64,000 nt of DNA. Source: Lacibacter luteus (lineage in GTDB: Bacteria; Bacteroidota; Bacteroidia; Chitinophagales; Chitinophagaceae). Shown piece by piece: positions 8,608-16,934 of this stretch (position 1 is the first letter of the stretch; the number at the start of each line of letters is the position of its first letter). The DNA is taken from the NCBI RefSeq assembly GCF_004118265.1, contig NZ_SDHW01000002.1, forward strand, positions 62,001 through 126,000, read 5' to 3'. The position numbers were made by a program, and so were the translations under genes. A model generated the notes under the pieces. That model was not told the origin of the DNA, made no database searches, and saw nothing but the letters and a program-made list of their open reading frames with translations.

Positions 8608-9462
8608 ATGCCTCGCTGGATGAAACGCTCCTTTATGATCCTCGGAATTATTTTACTGCTCTGGCTGATCATGGCGCAAAGCTGTATGAAAATGCGCATG
8701 AGCGATAGCAAGGCTAAAGAGAAATTCAACAACTCCGGTGTTGCATTATTCACTGCAACAAAAAAGATCAATGGTTTTCCGTTGCATTATGCACAAACAG
8801 GCAATGACAGTTTACCTACTTTGTTATTTGTGCATGGCACACCCGGCAGTTGGGATGCGTTTGCATCTTATCTGCGCAACAAAGAGTTGTTACAACACTA
8901 TAGAATTATCTCCATTGATCGTCCCGGTTTTGGTTACAGCGATTTTGGGAATGCCATGAATCTTACTGAACAAACAAACATCATCAGTGCATGGATGGAT
9001 TCGGTGTACAACAACAACCCGTTTGTACTGATCGGTCACAGCATGGGCGGACCATTAATAATTAAACTGGCAGCAGCACGACCACAATACACAAAAGCAT
9101 TAGTAATACTTGCAGGATCACAAGACCCTGCAGCCGAAAAGCCGGAGAAATGGCGACCGATATTATTTAAAACCCCGTTGAATTATTTAGTACCTGGCGC
9201 CATGCGGCCAAGTAATGAAGAGTTGTGGTATTTGAAAACTGATTTGAAACAGATGCAGCCCGATTATGAAAAGATTACTTGCCCTGTTTATATTTTACAT
9301 GGCACAAAAGATATACTGGTTCCTTACAGCAATGTTGCTTACACGCAGAAAATGCTGACGAAAACAGATTCTGTTTTTGTAACTACGTTCGAAAAAGAAA
9401 ATCATTTCATTGTGTGGACGAGGGAGAAAGAGATTGTCGAGCTGTTGATGAGGTTGAAGTGA
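8608..9462 (+). CDS. Alpha/beta hydrolase, membrane-anchored or lipoprotein
   Basis: After a hydrophobic N-terminus (residues 9-25, ending LIMAQSC, a possible lipobox with Cys26) comes a standard alpha/beta hydrolase fold. It has the oxyanion segment LFVHGTPGSWDAF, the strand IDRPGFGYSD, the nucleophile elbow GHSMGG, the acid region LHGTKDILVPY and a late His (KENHFIVW). All three catalytic elements are present, so the enzyme should be an active esterase, lipase or related hydrolase on the envelope. Substrate cannot be told from sequence. Length of 284 residues is usual for the family. Confidence 0.88.
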   Translation: MPRWMKRSFMILGIILLLWLIMAQSCMKMRMSDSKAKEKFNNSGVALFTATKKINGFPLHYAQTGNDSLPTLLFVHGTPGSWDAFASYLRNKELLQHYRIISIDRPGFGYSDFGNAMNLTEQTNIISAWMDSVYNNNPFVLIGHSMGGPLIIKLAAARPQYTKALVILAGSQDPAAEKPEKWRPILFKTPLNYLVPGAMRPSNEELWYLKTDLKQMQPDYEKITCPVYILHGTKDILVPYSNVAYTQKMLTKTDSVFVTTFEKENHFIVWTREKEIVELLMRLK

Positions 9463-9470
9463 GTTTCGGA

Positions 9471-9505
9471 GTTCGTCATGTCGACGTAGGAGACATCCCT
9501 GAATC
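9471..9505. repeat. Putative interspersed intergenic repeat fragment
   Basis: The segment around CGTCATGTCGACGTAGGAGA carries a short inverted repeat (ATGTC at 9478-9482, GACAT at 9492-9496). It resembles palindromic intergenic repeats often seen scattered through Bacteroidota genomes. This is from general familiarity; only one copy is in this window. Confidence 0.35.
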
Positions 9506-9542
9506 ATTTTACTATATGGAGGAGAGGGATGGTGTTAACTAC

Positions 9543-9932
9543 CTAACCCTTCAAAGATTCTGTTTTAAACAAGTTGTAACGAGCAAATAAAATCACAATA
9601 GCAGTCCACAACACGTAACCTATTGAAAGATATAGCCAATATTGTTTGAATTTATATTCTTTACGTTTATCTAATATTATAGCTGCAATGATGTTATGTA
9701 AAAAGATAAAAAAAGGAAATACAACAAGTATAATCTTATACTTTAAATCTAAACCTGTTTCCTTATCAGGCTTATACAGAGAGTCGTGTGTGCTGATTAG
9801 CTGACTTATTTCATCAACAGATATTTCTCTTTTATCAAATTCTGCGTTCGCCTCATTTCTGATAACTCTATCTAAGGAGTTGTTTTGAATTATTTCAAAT
9901 AATTGGTAATTGGAAAGCTTAGACATGTCCAT
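9543..9932 (-). CDS. Small membrane protein of unknown function, two predicted membrane helices
   Basis: The 129-residue product has a soluble N-terminal half (residues 1-62, acidic and Asn/Ser rich, beginning MDMSKLSNYQLFEIIQ). Two hydrophobic segments follow, at about 66-88 (YKIILVVFPFFIFLHNIIAA) and 98-117 (YWLYLSIGYVLWTAIVILFA), and a short charged tail. No domain is recognised. The N-terminal pattern of short helices separated by acidic turns may be a protein-interaction region. An alternative start two codons in (MSKLS) is equally likely. It follows the GH3 gene by only ten bases on the same strand, so it may be translated from the same mRNA. Base composition is more AT-rich than its neighbours. 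Confidence 0.65.
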   Translation of the reverse strand: MDMSKLSNYQLFEIIQNNSLDRVIRNEANAEFDKREISVDEISQLISTHDSLYKPDKETGLDLKYKIILVVFPFFIFLHNIIAAIILDKRKEYKFKQYWLYLSIGYVLWTAIVILFARYNLFKTESLKG

Positions 9933-9941
9933 ATTGCTAAT

Positions 9942-12878
9942 TTATTTGCCCAGCAATATTTTATACAACGCATCCTGCACCTTTCCTCTTACGTTCAATG
10001 TTAGCAGTTTTGTATTGGTGCCACCTTCAGGATGTACACGATTGCTCAGGAAAATATATACGATCTTATTCTCCGGATCGGCCCACACACCGGTACCTGT
10101 ATAACCTGTATGACCGAATGTTGAAGGCGAAACCAATAAAGAAGGATAAGGTTCTTTTCGTGTGGCATTGTCCTTCTCCGGTTTATCAAAACCTAAACCC
10201 CGGCGACTGTTTTCACTACCATAAGCAATGAATTTCTGTACTGTTTCCGGTTTAAAAAAAGTTTGCTGACCAATTGTACCACCATTGCTCACCATCTGCA
10301 TAATTACAGCCAGCTCATAAGCCGTGCTGAACAAGCCCGCATGTCCAGCAATACCGCCAAACATAGCCGCACCGGGATCATGTACATCGCCTCTTAATAA
10401 TTGACGACGAAACTGCACTTCACGTTCTGTGGGTACAATACGATTCACAGGCATCCGCTGTAAAGGCAAAAATCCCGACGACTCTAAATGCAATGGTTCG
10501 TAAAATGTTTTGCGTACGTATTCATCGAGTGTCATTCCTGAAAGTTGCTCAACGATCTTTCCTAAGAAAATAAAATCGTTATCACTGTACACATATTTTC
10601 CATTGGGTCCCATTTCACTTTGCAGAATACGTTGATACATTGTATCACGCCAATCGTTGCGCATGTAAAATGTATCAGCAACTCGAATATTATATTCTTC
10701 ACTTGGCCCATTAGCATATAAATTGGCGTAAGGGATACCTGTAACTGTATCCATCGTTTCTCTGAAAAAAGGTATCCACGATTTTAAACCTGCCTGGTGT
10801 AACAGGATATCTTCGATCAACAGATTTTCTTTCGTTGAGCCGATGACCCAGGGAAGATAATCGCCCAATCGTTTTTTAAGATCGATCTTTCCTTCTTCGT
10901 ATAACTTCATCACTGAAATAGTAGTGGCGCAGATCTTTGTAACAGATGCCATATCAAAAACTGATTCAAGCGTCATTGGTTCTGCTTGTTCATAGGTATA
11001 AGAACCATATGCTTTTTCGAACATGATGCTTCCATCTTTCACCGCCATGATCACGCAACCGGGGAATGCTTTTTTCTGAATCGCATCTGCAACAATTGAA
11101 TCCACCGTTACAAACTTCGATTGATCCAATAAATTCCGTTGCAGATCACCGATGGCAGGCATCATGTATTCAAGCCCCGTTCCGTATTTGATATTATCGC
11201 AAACAGTAACCGGCAGTTTTCCGGTTGGTCGTTGCTTACCGATCAACACATCAAATGCAGCAGCCTGTGTGTAAACATCATCTTCGTAACAAACAATGCT
11301 TGTCTTCACATTGCAGAAATTTTTCATGGCATATGGATTGCCAAACAGGAGCAATGCAGATTGCGGCAATTCTGCTAACTGTTTTGCCAATTGCAAAGCA
11401 GAATTACTGATGCCGAAATTATTTTGTGGCCTGCGGCTATATCCATGCATGCCCACTACCACATGACTGTAATTCTGTTTGATCAATTCAACCAATGATA
11501 AAATTCGTCCTGCATCACTTTTATAAGAGAAGAAAAAGATATCTGCTTTTAATTCATCCTTCATCCTTTGTGTGATCAGATTCGATCCTGTTGTGCCAAT
11601 AGCTATATAAGCGATCTTCTTTTCTGTATTGGTTGCTTTTCCCATAAAGGATAAAGCTGCAGACGATAGCGGCAAGAGTTTTTGTTCATTGCTCACCAAT
11701 GTAATCGAACGTTGAGCAACTAATTGACGGAAAGCATCGGTGCTTCGGTTAAGATCTTCTACAAGATTGTTTGTATCAATTGGCTGCAGATCACCCAGTC
11801 CGTATAAATATTTTGCCATCAATACACGATGCACACGATTGTTGAGATCATCCCAACTCAGCTTTTTCTTTTTGATCGCTGCTTTTATTTTTTTGATGGC
11901 AGCAGGAATATCAGAAGGCAAACACAAGAGATCGTTACCTGCAATGAGTGATTGTACACTGGCCGCACCATCAGGGTAAAACTTTTTTACGCCCTGCATT
12001 TCCAATGCATCGGTAAACGTAATGCCTTTGTAACCGAGTTCTTCACGCAATAACTTTGTTACATTATTATACGATAAAGAAGTGGCTTGATTTTTTGTGT
12101 TGTCGATTGCAGGTATATACAAGTGACCGATCATGACGCTGCCCACCCCATTTTCAAACAACTCACGGAAAGGATACAACTCTAATGAATCAAGTTGTGG
12201 TTTTGTTTTGTTGATGATTGGCAAATCATAATGACTGTCTGTTTCTGTATCACCATGACCGGGAAAATGTTTGGCGCAAGCCATTACACCCATATCCTGC
12301 ATGCCTTTCATTACCTGTGTACCGAACAACGCCACTTTGTAACGGTCCTCACCAAAAGAACGATCATTGATCACTGGATTGTTGGGATTATTGTTTACAT
12401 CAACAACAGGGGCAAAGTTTACCTGTATGCCCATTCGTTTGCATTGCTCGCCTAATATTTTTCCATAGTTGTAGGCAGTAGCAGCATCTTGCACTGCACC
12501 CAACATTAATTGCCGGGGCAGTGACACCACACTATCCAAACGCATACCCAAGCCCCATTCACCATCGATGGTGATCATCAACGGTGTTTTTGCAATGCTT
12601 TGATAAAAGTTGGTGAGATTGGCCTGGCGAACAGGACCACCCTGGAAAAAACAAAGTCCGCCTACATTGTACTTTGTAATAAGATCGGTCACCTGTTTTA
12701 CATGCGCCGGCCCAAGATTACTGTGTGCACGGATGATCATTAATTGGGCAATACGCTGATCGTTGTTCAAGGTTTGCATCACACTATCGGCCCAACGTTT
12801 TGCTTTCTCTTCTTTTGTTTGCGCTACTGAGGTTAGGCATGCAACTGCAAACAACACTGCTACGGTAAGTTTTTTCAT
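9942..12878 (-). CDS. Two-domain enzyme: GH3 N-acetylhexosaminidase (NagZ-like) fused to beta-lactamase-fold serine hydrolase
   Basis: This 978-residue exported protein (signal peptide 1-20, ending VAQ) has a GH3 barrel at about residues 25-370. It carries the NagZ signature KHFPGHGDTETDSH, whose Asp214-His216 dyad is the general acid/base, and Asp290 in FTDALEMQGV as likely nucleophile. A GH3 second domain follows to about 570. Residues 580-975 form a class C beta-lactamase/DD-peptidase-like domain with the Ser645-x-x-Lys648 motif (ASVTK), a YSDND motif at 764-768 and GHTGYTG near the end. The fusion is widespread in Bacteroidota. It probably trims peptidoglycan or muropeptides outside the cytoplasm, the first domain releasing GlcNAc and the second acting on ester or amide bonds. 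Both active sites look intact. Confidence 0.9.
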   Translation of the reverse strand: MKKLTVAVLFAVACLTSVAQTKEEKAKRWADSVMQTLNNDQRIAQLMIIRAHSNLGPAHVKQVTDLITKYNVGGLCFFQGGPVRQANLTNFYQSIAKTPLMITIDGEWGLGMRLDSVVSLPRQLMLGAVQDAATAYNYGKILGEQCKRMGIQVNFAPVVDVNNNPNNPVINDRSFGEDRYKVALFGTQVMKGMQDMGVMACAKHFPGHGDTETDSHYDLPIINKTKPQLDSLELYPFRELFENGVGSVMIGHLYIPAIDNTKNQATSLSYNNVTKLLREELGYKGITFTDALEMQGVKKFYPDGAASVQSLIAGNDLLCLPSDIPAAIKKIKAAIKKKKLSWDDLNNRVHRVLMAKYLYGLGDLQPIDTNNLVEDLNRSTDAFRQLVAQRSITLVSNEQKLLPLSSAALSFMGKATNTEKKIAYIAIGTTGSNLITQRMKDELKADIFFFSYKSDAGRILSLVELIKQNYSHVVVGMHGYSRRPQNNFGISNSALQLAKQLAELPQSALLLFGNPYAMKNFCNVKTSIVCYEDDVYTQAAAFDVLIGKQRPTGKLPVTVCDNIKYGTGLEYMMPAIGDLQRNLLDQSKFVTVDSIVADAIQKKAFPGCVIMAVKDGSIMFEKAYGSYTYEQAEPMTLESVFDMASVTKICATTISVMKLYEEGKIDLKKRLGDYLPWVIGSTKENLLIEDILLHQAGLKSWIPFFRETMDTVTGIPYANLYANGPSEEYNIRVADTFYMRNDWRDTMYQRILQSEMGPNGKYVYSDNDFIFLGKIVEQLSGMTLDEYVRKTFYEPLHLESSGFLPLQRMPVNRIVPTEREVQFRRQLLRGDVHDPGAAMFGGIAGHAGLFSTAYELAVIMQMVSNGGTIGQQTFFKPETVQKFIAYGSENSRRGLGFDKPEKDNATRKEPYPSLLVSPSTFGHTGYTGTGVWADPENKIVYIFLSNRVHPEGGTNTKLLTLNVRGKVQDALYKILLGK

Positions 12879-12905
12879 GTACGTTTTCTGCTTTTTCGAT
12901 CCGCT

Positions 12906-12913
12906 TAAAGGTA
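12906..12913 (-). promoter_or_regulatory. Promoter -7-like element of the GH3 gene
   Basis: On the minus strand TACCTTTA is one base from the consensus TAnnTTTG, 28 bases upstream of the GH3 start. It is divergent from the mutL element at 12948. Confidence 0.35.
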
Positions 12914-12947
12914 ACGAATTATCCTTCGACGGTTGGCTGAAGTACTG

Positions 12948-12955
12948 TAAATTTG
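12948..12955 (+). promoter_or_regulatory. Promoter -7 element of mutL
   Basis: TAAATTTG is an exact match to TAnnTTTG. It lies 24 bases before the GTG start at 12980. A GAGGAG run just before the start looks like a Shine-Dalgarno sequence, unusual in this phylum. Confidence 0.45.
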
Positions 12956-12979
12956 CCGTTTCAAAACAGAGGAGTGTAA

Positions 12980-14821
12980 GTGCCGGATATCATTCAATTA
13001 TTACCCGATCATATTGCCAACCAGATAGCTGCTGGTGAAGTAATTCAACGTCCTGCGAGTGCAGTAAAGGAATTATTGGAGAATGCAGTGGATGCTGGCG
13101 CAACAGAAATTCAACTCATCATTAACGATGCTGGTAAACAACTGTTGCAGGTGATTGATAACGGTGGCGGCATGAGCGAAACAGATGCACGCATGGCATT
13201 TGAACGTCATGCCACTTCCAAGATCAAAGAAATTGATGATCTCTTCCGCATCAAGACCATGGGTTTTCGTGGTGAAGCATTGGCATCTATTGCTGCCGTT
13301 GCACAGGTGGAAGTAAAAACAAAACGTGCAGAAGATTCGACAGGAACTTATATTGAAATTGAAAACAGCGTTGTAAAACGACAGGAGCCGGTTGCTGCTG
13401 CCAATGGAACCAGCATTGCCATGAAGAATTTATTCTTCAACGTTCCTGCACGAAGAAACTTTTTAAAAAGCAATGCAGCCGAAATGCGACACATCGTTGA
13501 TGAGTTCATACGTGTGAGCATGGCTTATCCTGATATTTTCTTTTCGCTTACTGCAAACGGTCAGCAAATGTTTCACCTCGACAGGGGAACATTGAAACAA
13601 CGCATTGTACAATTGCTCGGCAACCAGTACAATGCAAAATTAGTTTCGGTTGAAGAGCAAACCGACTATATGAATATCTATGGCTTTATCGGCAAACCCG
13701 AAACAGCCAAGAAGACGAGAGGCGATCAGTATTTTTTTGTGAACCACCGTTTCATTAAAAGTGCTTATCTCAATCATGCTGTTGCAGGTGCTTTTCAGGA
13801 AATGATCGCAACCGATAGTTTTCCAACTTATGTGCTGTTCATTGATCTTGATCCTGCACAGGTGGACATTAATGTGCATCCAACCAAGCAGGAAATAAAA
13901 TTTGAAGATGAAAAGATCGTGTATGCATTTGTGCAATCGGCCGTAAAGCATGCGTTGGCACAGTTCAGCATTACACCTACATTGGATTTTGATCTTGACC
14001 CAACTATTCAGCAACTCGATGCGGTAAGCAAGCCTTTTACAAGCGAACAGAAATCACAGGCTTCTTCTTCATCACTGTACAATACATTCACACAAAAACA
14101 TGCCGCACATAAAATTGATCCGCAGCAGAAAAGTGAATTGAAACATTGGCGGGAGTTTTATGAACCGGCAAACAAGTCCTCAGTCGACAGTCCACAGACC
14201 ACAGTAGGATCAGCAGATTTTTCGTTGCTGGGCAGTGCGCCAAAATTGGTATTAGCTGACCAGGATTTTACACAGCTTCATCAAACCTATATTGTAGCTG
14301 CAACAGCAAAAGGCATGATGATCATTCATCAACAAAATGCACATGAGCGTGTGTTGTATGAACGCTACCTGGCAGCAGCTGATGGTAAACCCATTGCCAC
14401 ACAAAGCAGTTTGTTTCCATCAACATTGCACTTATCAACTGCAGATGCCGTTTTATTAAGTGATTTAAGTGACGAGCTAAAACAACTCGGTTATTTAATT
14501 GAACCTTTTGGAAAAGATACATTTGTTATTCAAGGTACGCCGGCTGATTTTGAGCAGGGCAATGAAGTAACCGCCATTGAATTATTACTGGAGCAATTTA
14601 AGCATTACACCAGTGATCTGAAGTTTTCAAAGCGTGAAAAGCTGATCCGTTCGCTGGCAAAACAACATAGCATCAAAGCCGGTCGCACTCTTACACAAAA
14701 AGAAATGAAACAGTTGGTGGAAGATCTGTTTAACTGTGCACAACCCAACGCAACATCAAACGGTTTTCCTGTTTACATGGAAATTAAGAAAGATGAATTG
14801 GAGAAGATGTTTGGGCGATAA
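12980..14821 (+). CDS. mutL: DNA mismatch repair protein MutL
   Basis: MutL links MutS mismatch recognition to strand removal. The GHKL ATPase domain is complete: IANQIAAGEVIQRPASAVKE, ELLENAVDAG with the catalytic Glu, DNGGGM, KIKEIDDLF and GFRGEALASI, then the transducer domain to about residue 330. A variable linker follows to about 410, then the C-terminal dimerisation domain. The start is the GTG that gives the canonical PDIIQLLP N-terminus. In the C-terminal domain the endonuclease signature DQHAxxE reads HQQNAHE (residues 450-456), and the usual HGRP block reads NGFP (594-597). These positions bind metal in nicking MutL proteins, so nuclease activity is doubtful. See findings. Confidence 0.96.
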   Translation: MPDIIQLLPDHIANQIAAGEVIQRPASAVKELLENAVDAGATEIQLIINDAGKQLLQVIDNGGGMSETDARMAFERHATSKIKEIDDLFRIKTMGFRGEALASIAAVAQVEVKTKRAEDSTGTYIEIENSVVKRQEPVAAANGTSIAMKNLFFNVPARRNFLKSNAAEMRHIVDEFIRVSMAYPDIFFSLTANGQQMFHLDRGTLKQRIVQLLGNQYNAKLVSVEEQTDYMNIYGFIGKPETAKKTRGDQYFFVNHRFIKSAYLNHAVAGAFQEMIATDSFPTYVLFIDLDPAQVDINVHPTKQEIKFEDEKIVYAFVQSAVKHALAQFSITPTLDFDLDPTIQQLDAVSKPFTSEQKSQASSSSLYNTFTQKHAAHKIDPQQKSELKHWREFYEPANKSSVDSPQTTVGSADFSLLGSAPKLVLADQDFTQLHQTYIVAATAKGMMIIHQQNAHERVLYERYLAAADGKPIATQSSLFPSTLHLSTADAVLLSDLSDELKQLGYLIEPFGKDTFVIQGTPADFEQGNEVTAIELLLEQFKHYTSDLKFSKREKLIRSLAKQHSIKAGRTLTQKEMKQLVEDLFNCAQPNATSNGFPVYMEIKKDELEKMFGR

Positions 14822-14824
14822 AAT

Positions 14825-14939
14825 ACCCTGAGCGAAGTCGAAGGGTGTTTTGTTTTGTATCGACCGGTAGTCGAGATACAAAACATAAATATCTTTACAA
14901 CAAAGAGCAAGTTGTTAAACAACTTGCTCTTTGTTGTAA
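14825..14939. repeat. Three consecutive hairpins between mutL and the PKD protein gene
   Basis: Hairpin one pairs ACCCT (14825-14829) with AGGGT (14842-14846). Hairpin two pairs TTTTGTATC-GAC (14853-14864) with GTCGAGATACAAAA (14870-14883), with a two-base bulge. Hairpin three is a perfect 22-bp inverted repeat, 14895-14916 with 14918-14939, separated by one base. None has a long U tail, though the convergent arrangement suggests a terminator role for at least the last one. Confidence 0.7.
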
Positions 14940-14954
14940 TATTCCAAAGTTTCT

Positions 14955-16832
14955 CTAATTCACTTTCTGAAACTTCGCACTGCAAACCCTGTCACCAACT
15001 TTTACATCGAGTGTATAGTAACCGGTTGGTAACGTACTCACAGGAATGGTGAAAGTATTTACACCGGGCACAGCATTCAAATAAAAGACTGCTTTGCGCA
15101 TACCCGTCATATCAATAATCGAAGCAACTACAGGTTTCGCAACTTCCACCTGTACTTTAAACTGAATGTTTGTTGTTGCAGGATTTGGTGTAATCTGTAA
15201 ATGACATTCGATCGGTACGTACGTGATGTGCACATAATCACAATATTCCTTTACGCATCCGTTAGCAGTTGTTGCACGCAAACAGATCTTGTAATAACCT
15301 GTGTCCTGGAAAATATAGGTTGGGTCATTCGCATTGATCTTAATAGGTGTGGTTGAGTTTCTGCTCCAGATGGTCCAGCTTTGCGAAGTGATTTGCTGAT
15401 TGCTTACAGCTGTAAATTTCACCGCATTATTATTTGGCGGATTTGCCCGCTGCATTTCAAATTTTACTGCGGTCTGATCGCAATTCAATGAGCCGATCAC
15501 CACTTCTTTGCAAGTAGTGGATGCACAGTTGTCGGAACGATAAATGGTTAAGCAAACTCTGTAAGTACCCGGACGTTCGTATTTATGTGTTGCTGTTGCA
15601 CCTAGTGCACCAGTACCATCACCAAATGTCCAAACATATTTAATCGTTGTATTGTTTGTTTCTGCTTTAAAGTATACTGTGTTTGGTGCTGAGCTTACAC
15701 GTTCCATTGTAAACCTGCTAAGTGCTTCACAATTTTCAACCGGTGGAATTGTTACTTCTTTACAAATCTCTTTCACACAACCTGCATAATATTCAATACG
15801 TAAACAAACTTTGTATGTACCTGCCTGCTGGTAAACATGCAGTGGACTATATTCTGTACTGTATGTACCATCGCCAAAACTCCATTTAACACTCAACGGT
15901 GCAATTGTGAGCGGCGAAGGAGTTGGCATGAATTTTACTCCACGCATCGGATGTGCATTATCTATCACCCATGTAAAGCCCGCATCAAAATTGCAATCAC
16001 GAACAACCACTTCTTTACAATACTCCCGCACACAAGTGTTACTGACCATTGCAACCAGACAAACTTTATAAACTCCTGCTTTTGCATAGACATGAACAGG
16101 ATTAGCATCGGTACTTGAACTACCATCACCAAAGCTCCATTTGTATTGTGTATTTGCTGATGTTGCAGTTGTTTTATTACTGAACTTAACAGTAAGCGGA
16201 TGAGCAGGATCAACAGCCCATATAAAAGAAGGTTGAACAGCACATGGCGGACTAACCGTAACAATGCTGCAATAGGTTTTTGTGCATGCAGTTGCGCCGG
16301 TATTGAGATAACTCACCGTTAAACAAACATTGTACTGACCGGGTGCAGCATATACATGATCGGGGTTCTTTTCTGTTGAACCTGTTCCATCACCAAAATT
16401 CCATTTATACGAAACAGCAGTTCCGACTGTATTTGGTAATGAATGGTTGATGAAAAAGAATTTGGCAGGGTTGACGGAATCTTTTCTCCATTCAAATTTT
16501 GGCTGCACCAATTCGCAGAGCGTGGTAGCTATACTGAATTCTTTCACTGCAGAATCGTAACACTTCAGTAATGTGTCTTTGATATAATGGACCACACGGT
16601 AGTTACCGGCTGCTACATACGTATGAGTGGGATTGGCTCCATCGCCGGTATGGCCATCGCCAAATTTCCAAGAATGAACCAGTGGTGAATTGGTTGTAGT
16701 GGCTGAATAAAATTTAACGCTGTTGCCACTGATCGTGAGTTGAAATGCAGCTTTGCCTTTGCACGGATTATCCTGGGCCATGGATGTAAATGCAAATAAC
16801 AGGGCAAGAAAAGAGTAGAATACTTTTTTCAT
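14955..16832 (-). CDS. PKD-repeat surface protein with type IX secretion signal
   Basis: The 625-residue protein has a signal peptide (MKKVFYSFLALLFAFTSMAQ), five clear PKD domains with the core WxFGDG...H.Y...G.Y.VC, and a sixth degenerate one (QSWTIWSRNSTTP ... YIFQDTGYYKICL). The C-terminal 80 residues form a type A sorting domain: ITPNPATTNIQFKVQ, IDMTGM, and GYYTLDVKVGDRVCSAKFQK. Such domains direct export through the type IX secretion system and anchoring to the surface. No catalytic domain is present, so an adhesin or structural role is likely. Cys residues recur at fixed places between PKD units (CKEVVI-like), suggesting disulfides. The PKD count may vary because adjacent units are similar. 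Confidence 0.88.
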   Translation of the reverse strand: MKKVFYSFLALLFAFTSMAQDNPCKGKAAFQLTISGNSVKFYSATTTNSPLVHSWKFGDGHTGDGANPTHTYVAAGNYRVVHYIKDTLLKCYDSAVKEFSIATTLCELVQPKFEWRKDSVNPAKFFFINHSLPNTVGTAVSYKWNFGDGTGSTEKNPDHVYAAPGQYNVCLTVSYLNTGATACTKTYCSIVTVSPPCAVQPSFIWAVDPAHPLTVKFSNKTTATSANTQYKWSFGDGSSSTDANPVHVYAKAGVYKVCLVAMVSNTCVREYCKEVVVRDCNFDAGFTWVIDNAHPMRGVKFMPTPSPLTIAPLSVKWSFGDGTYSTEYSPLHVYQQAGTYKVCLRIEYYAGCVKEICKEVTIPPVENCEALSRFTMERVSSAPNTVYFKAETNNTTIKYVWTFGDGTGALGATATHKYERPGTYRVCLTIYRSDNCASTTCKEVVIGSLNCDQTAVKFEMQRANPPNNNAVKFTAVSNQQITSQSWTIWSRNSTTPIKINANDPTYIFQDTGYYKICLRATTANGCVKEYCDYVHITYVPIECHLQITPNPATTNIQFKVQVEVAKPVVASIIDMTGMRKAVFYLNAVPGVNTFTIPVSTLPTGYYTLDVKVGDRVCSAKFQKVN

Positions 16833-16934
16833 AACAGATGATTTGGTACCCGCTTAAGAAAGAAAACGGCGGATATGGGTGAACAATCGTACTGCTGTGA
16901 CGGAGTTGTCCTGCAAAAGTTTAAACCGATGAGT

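Noticed and set aside
14821-14954. Insertion-sequence remnant around the mutL-PKD hairpins
   Set aside because: No transposase fragments or target-site duplication are visible, so it is reported only as hairpins.
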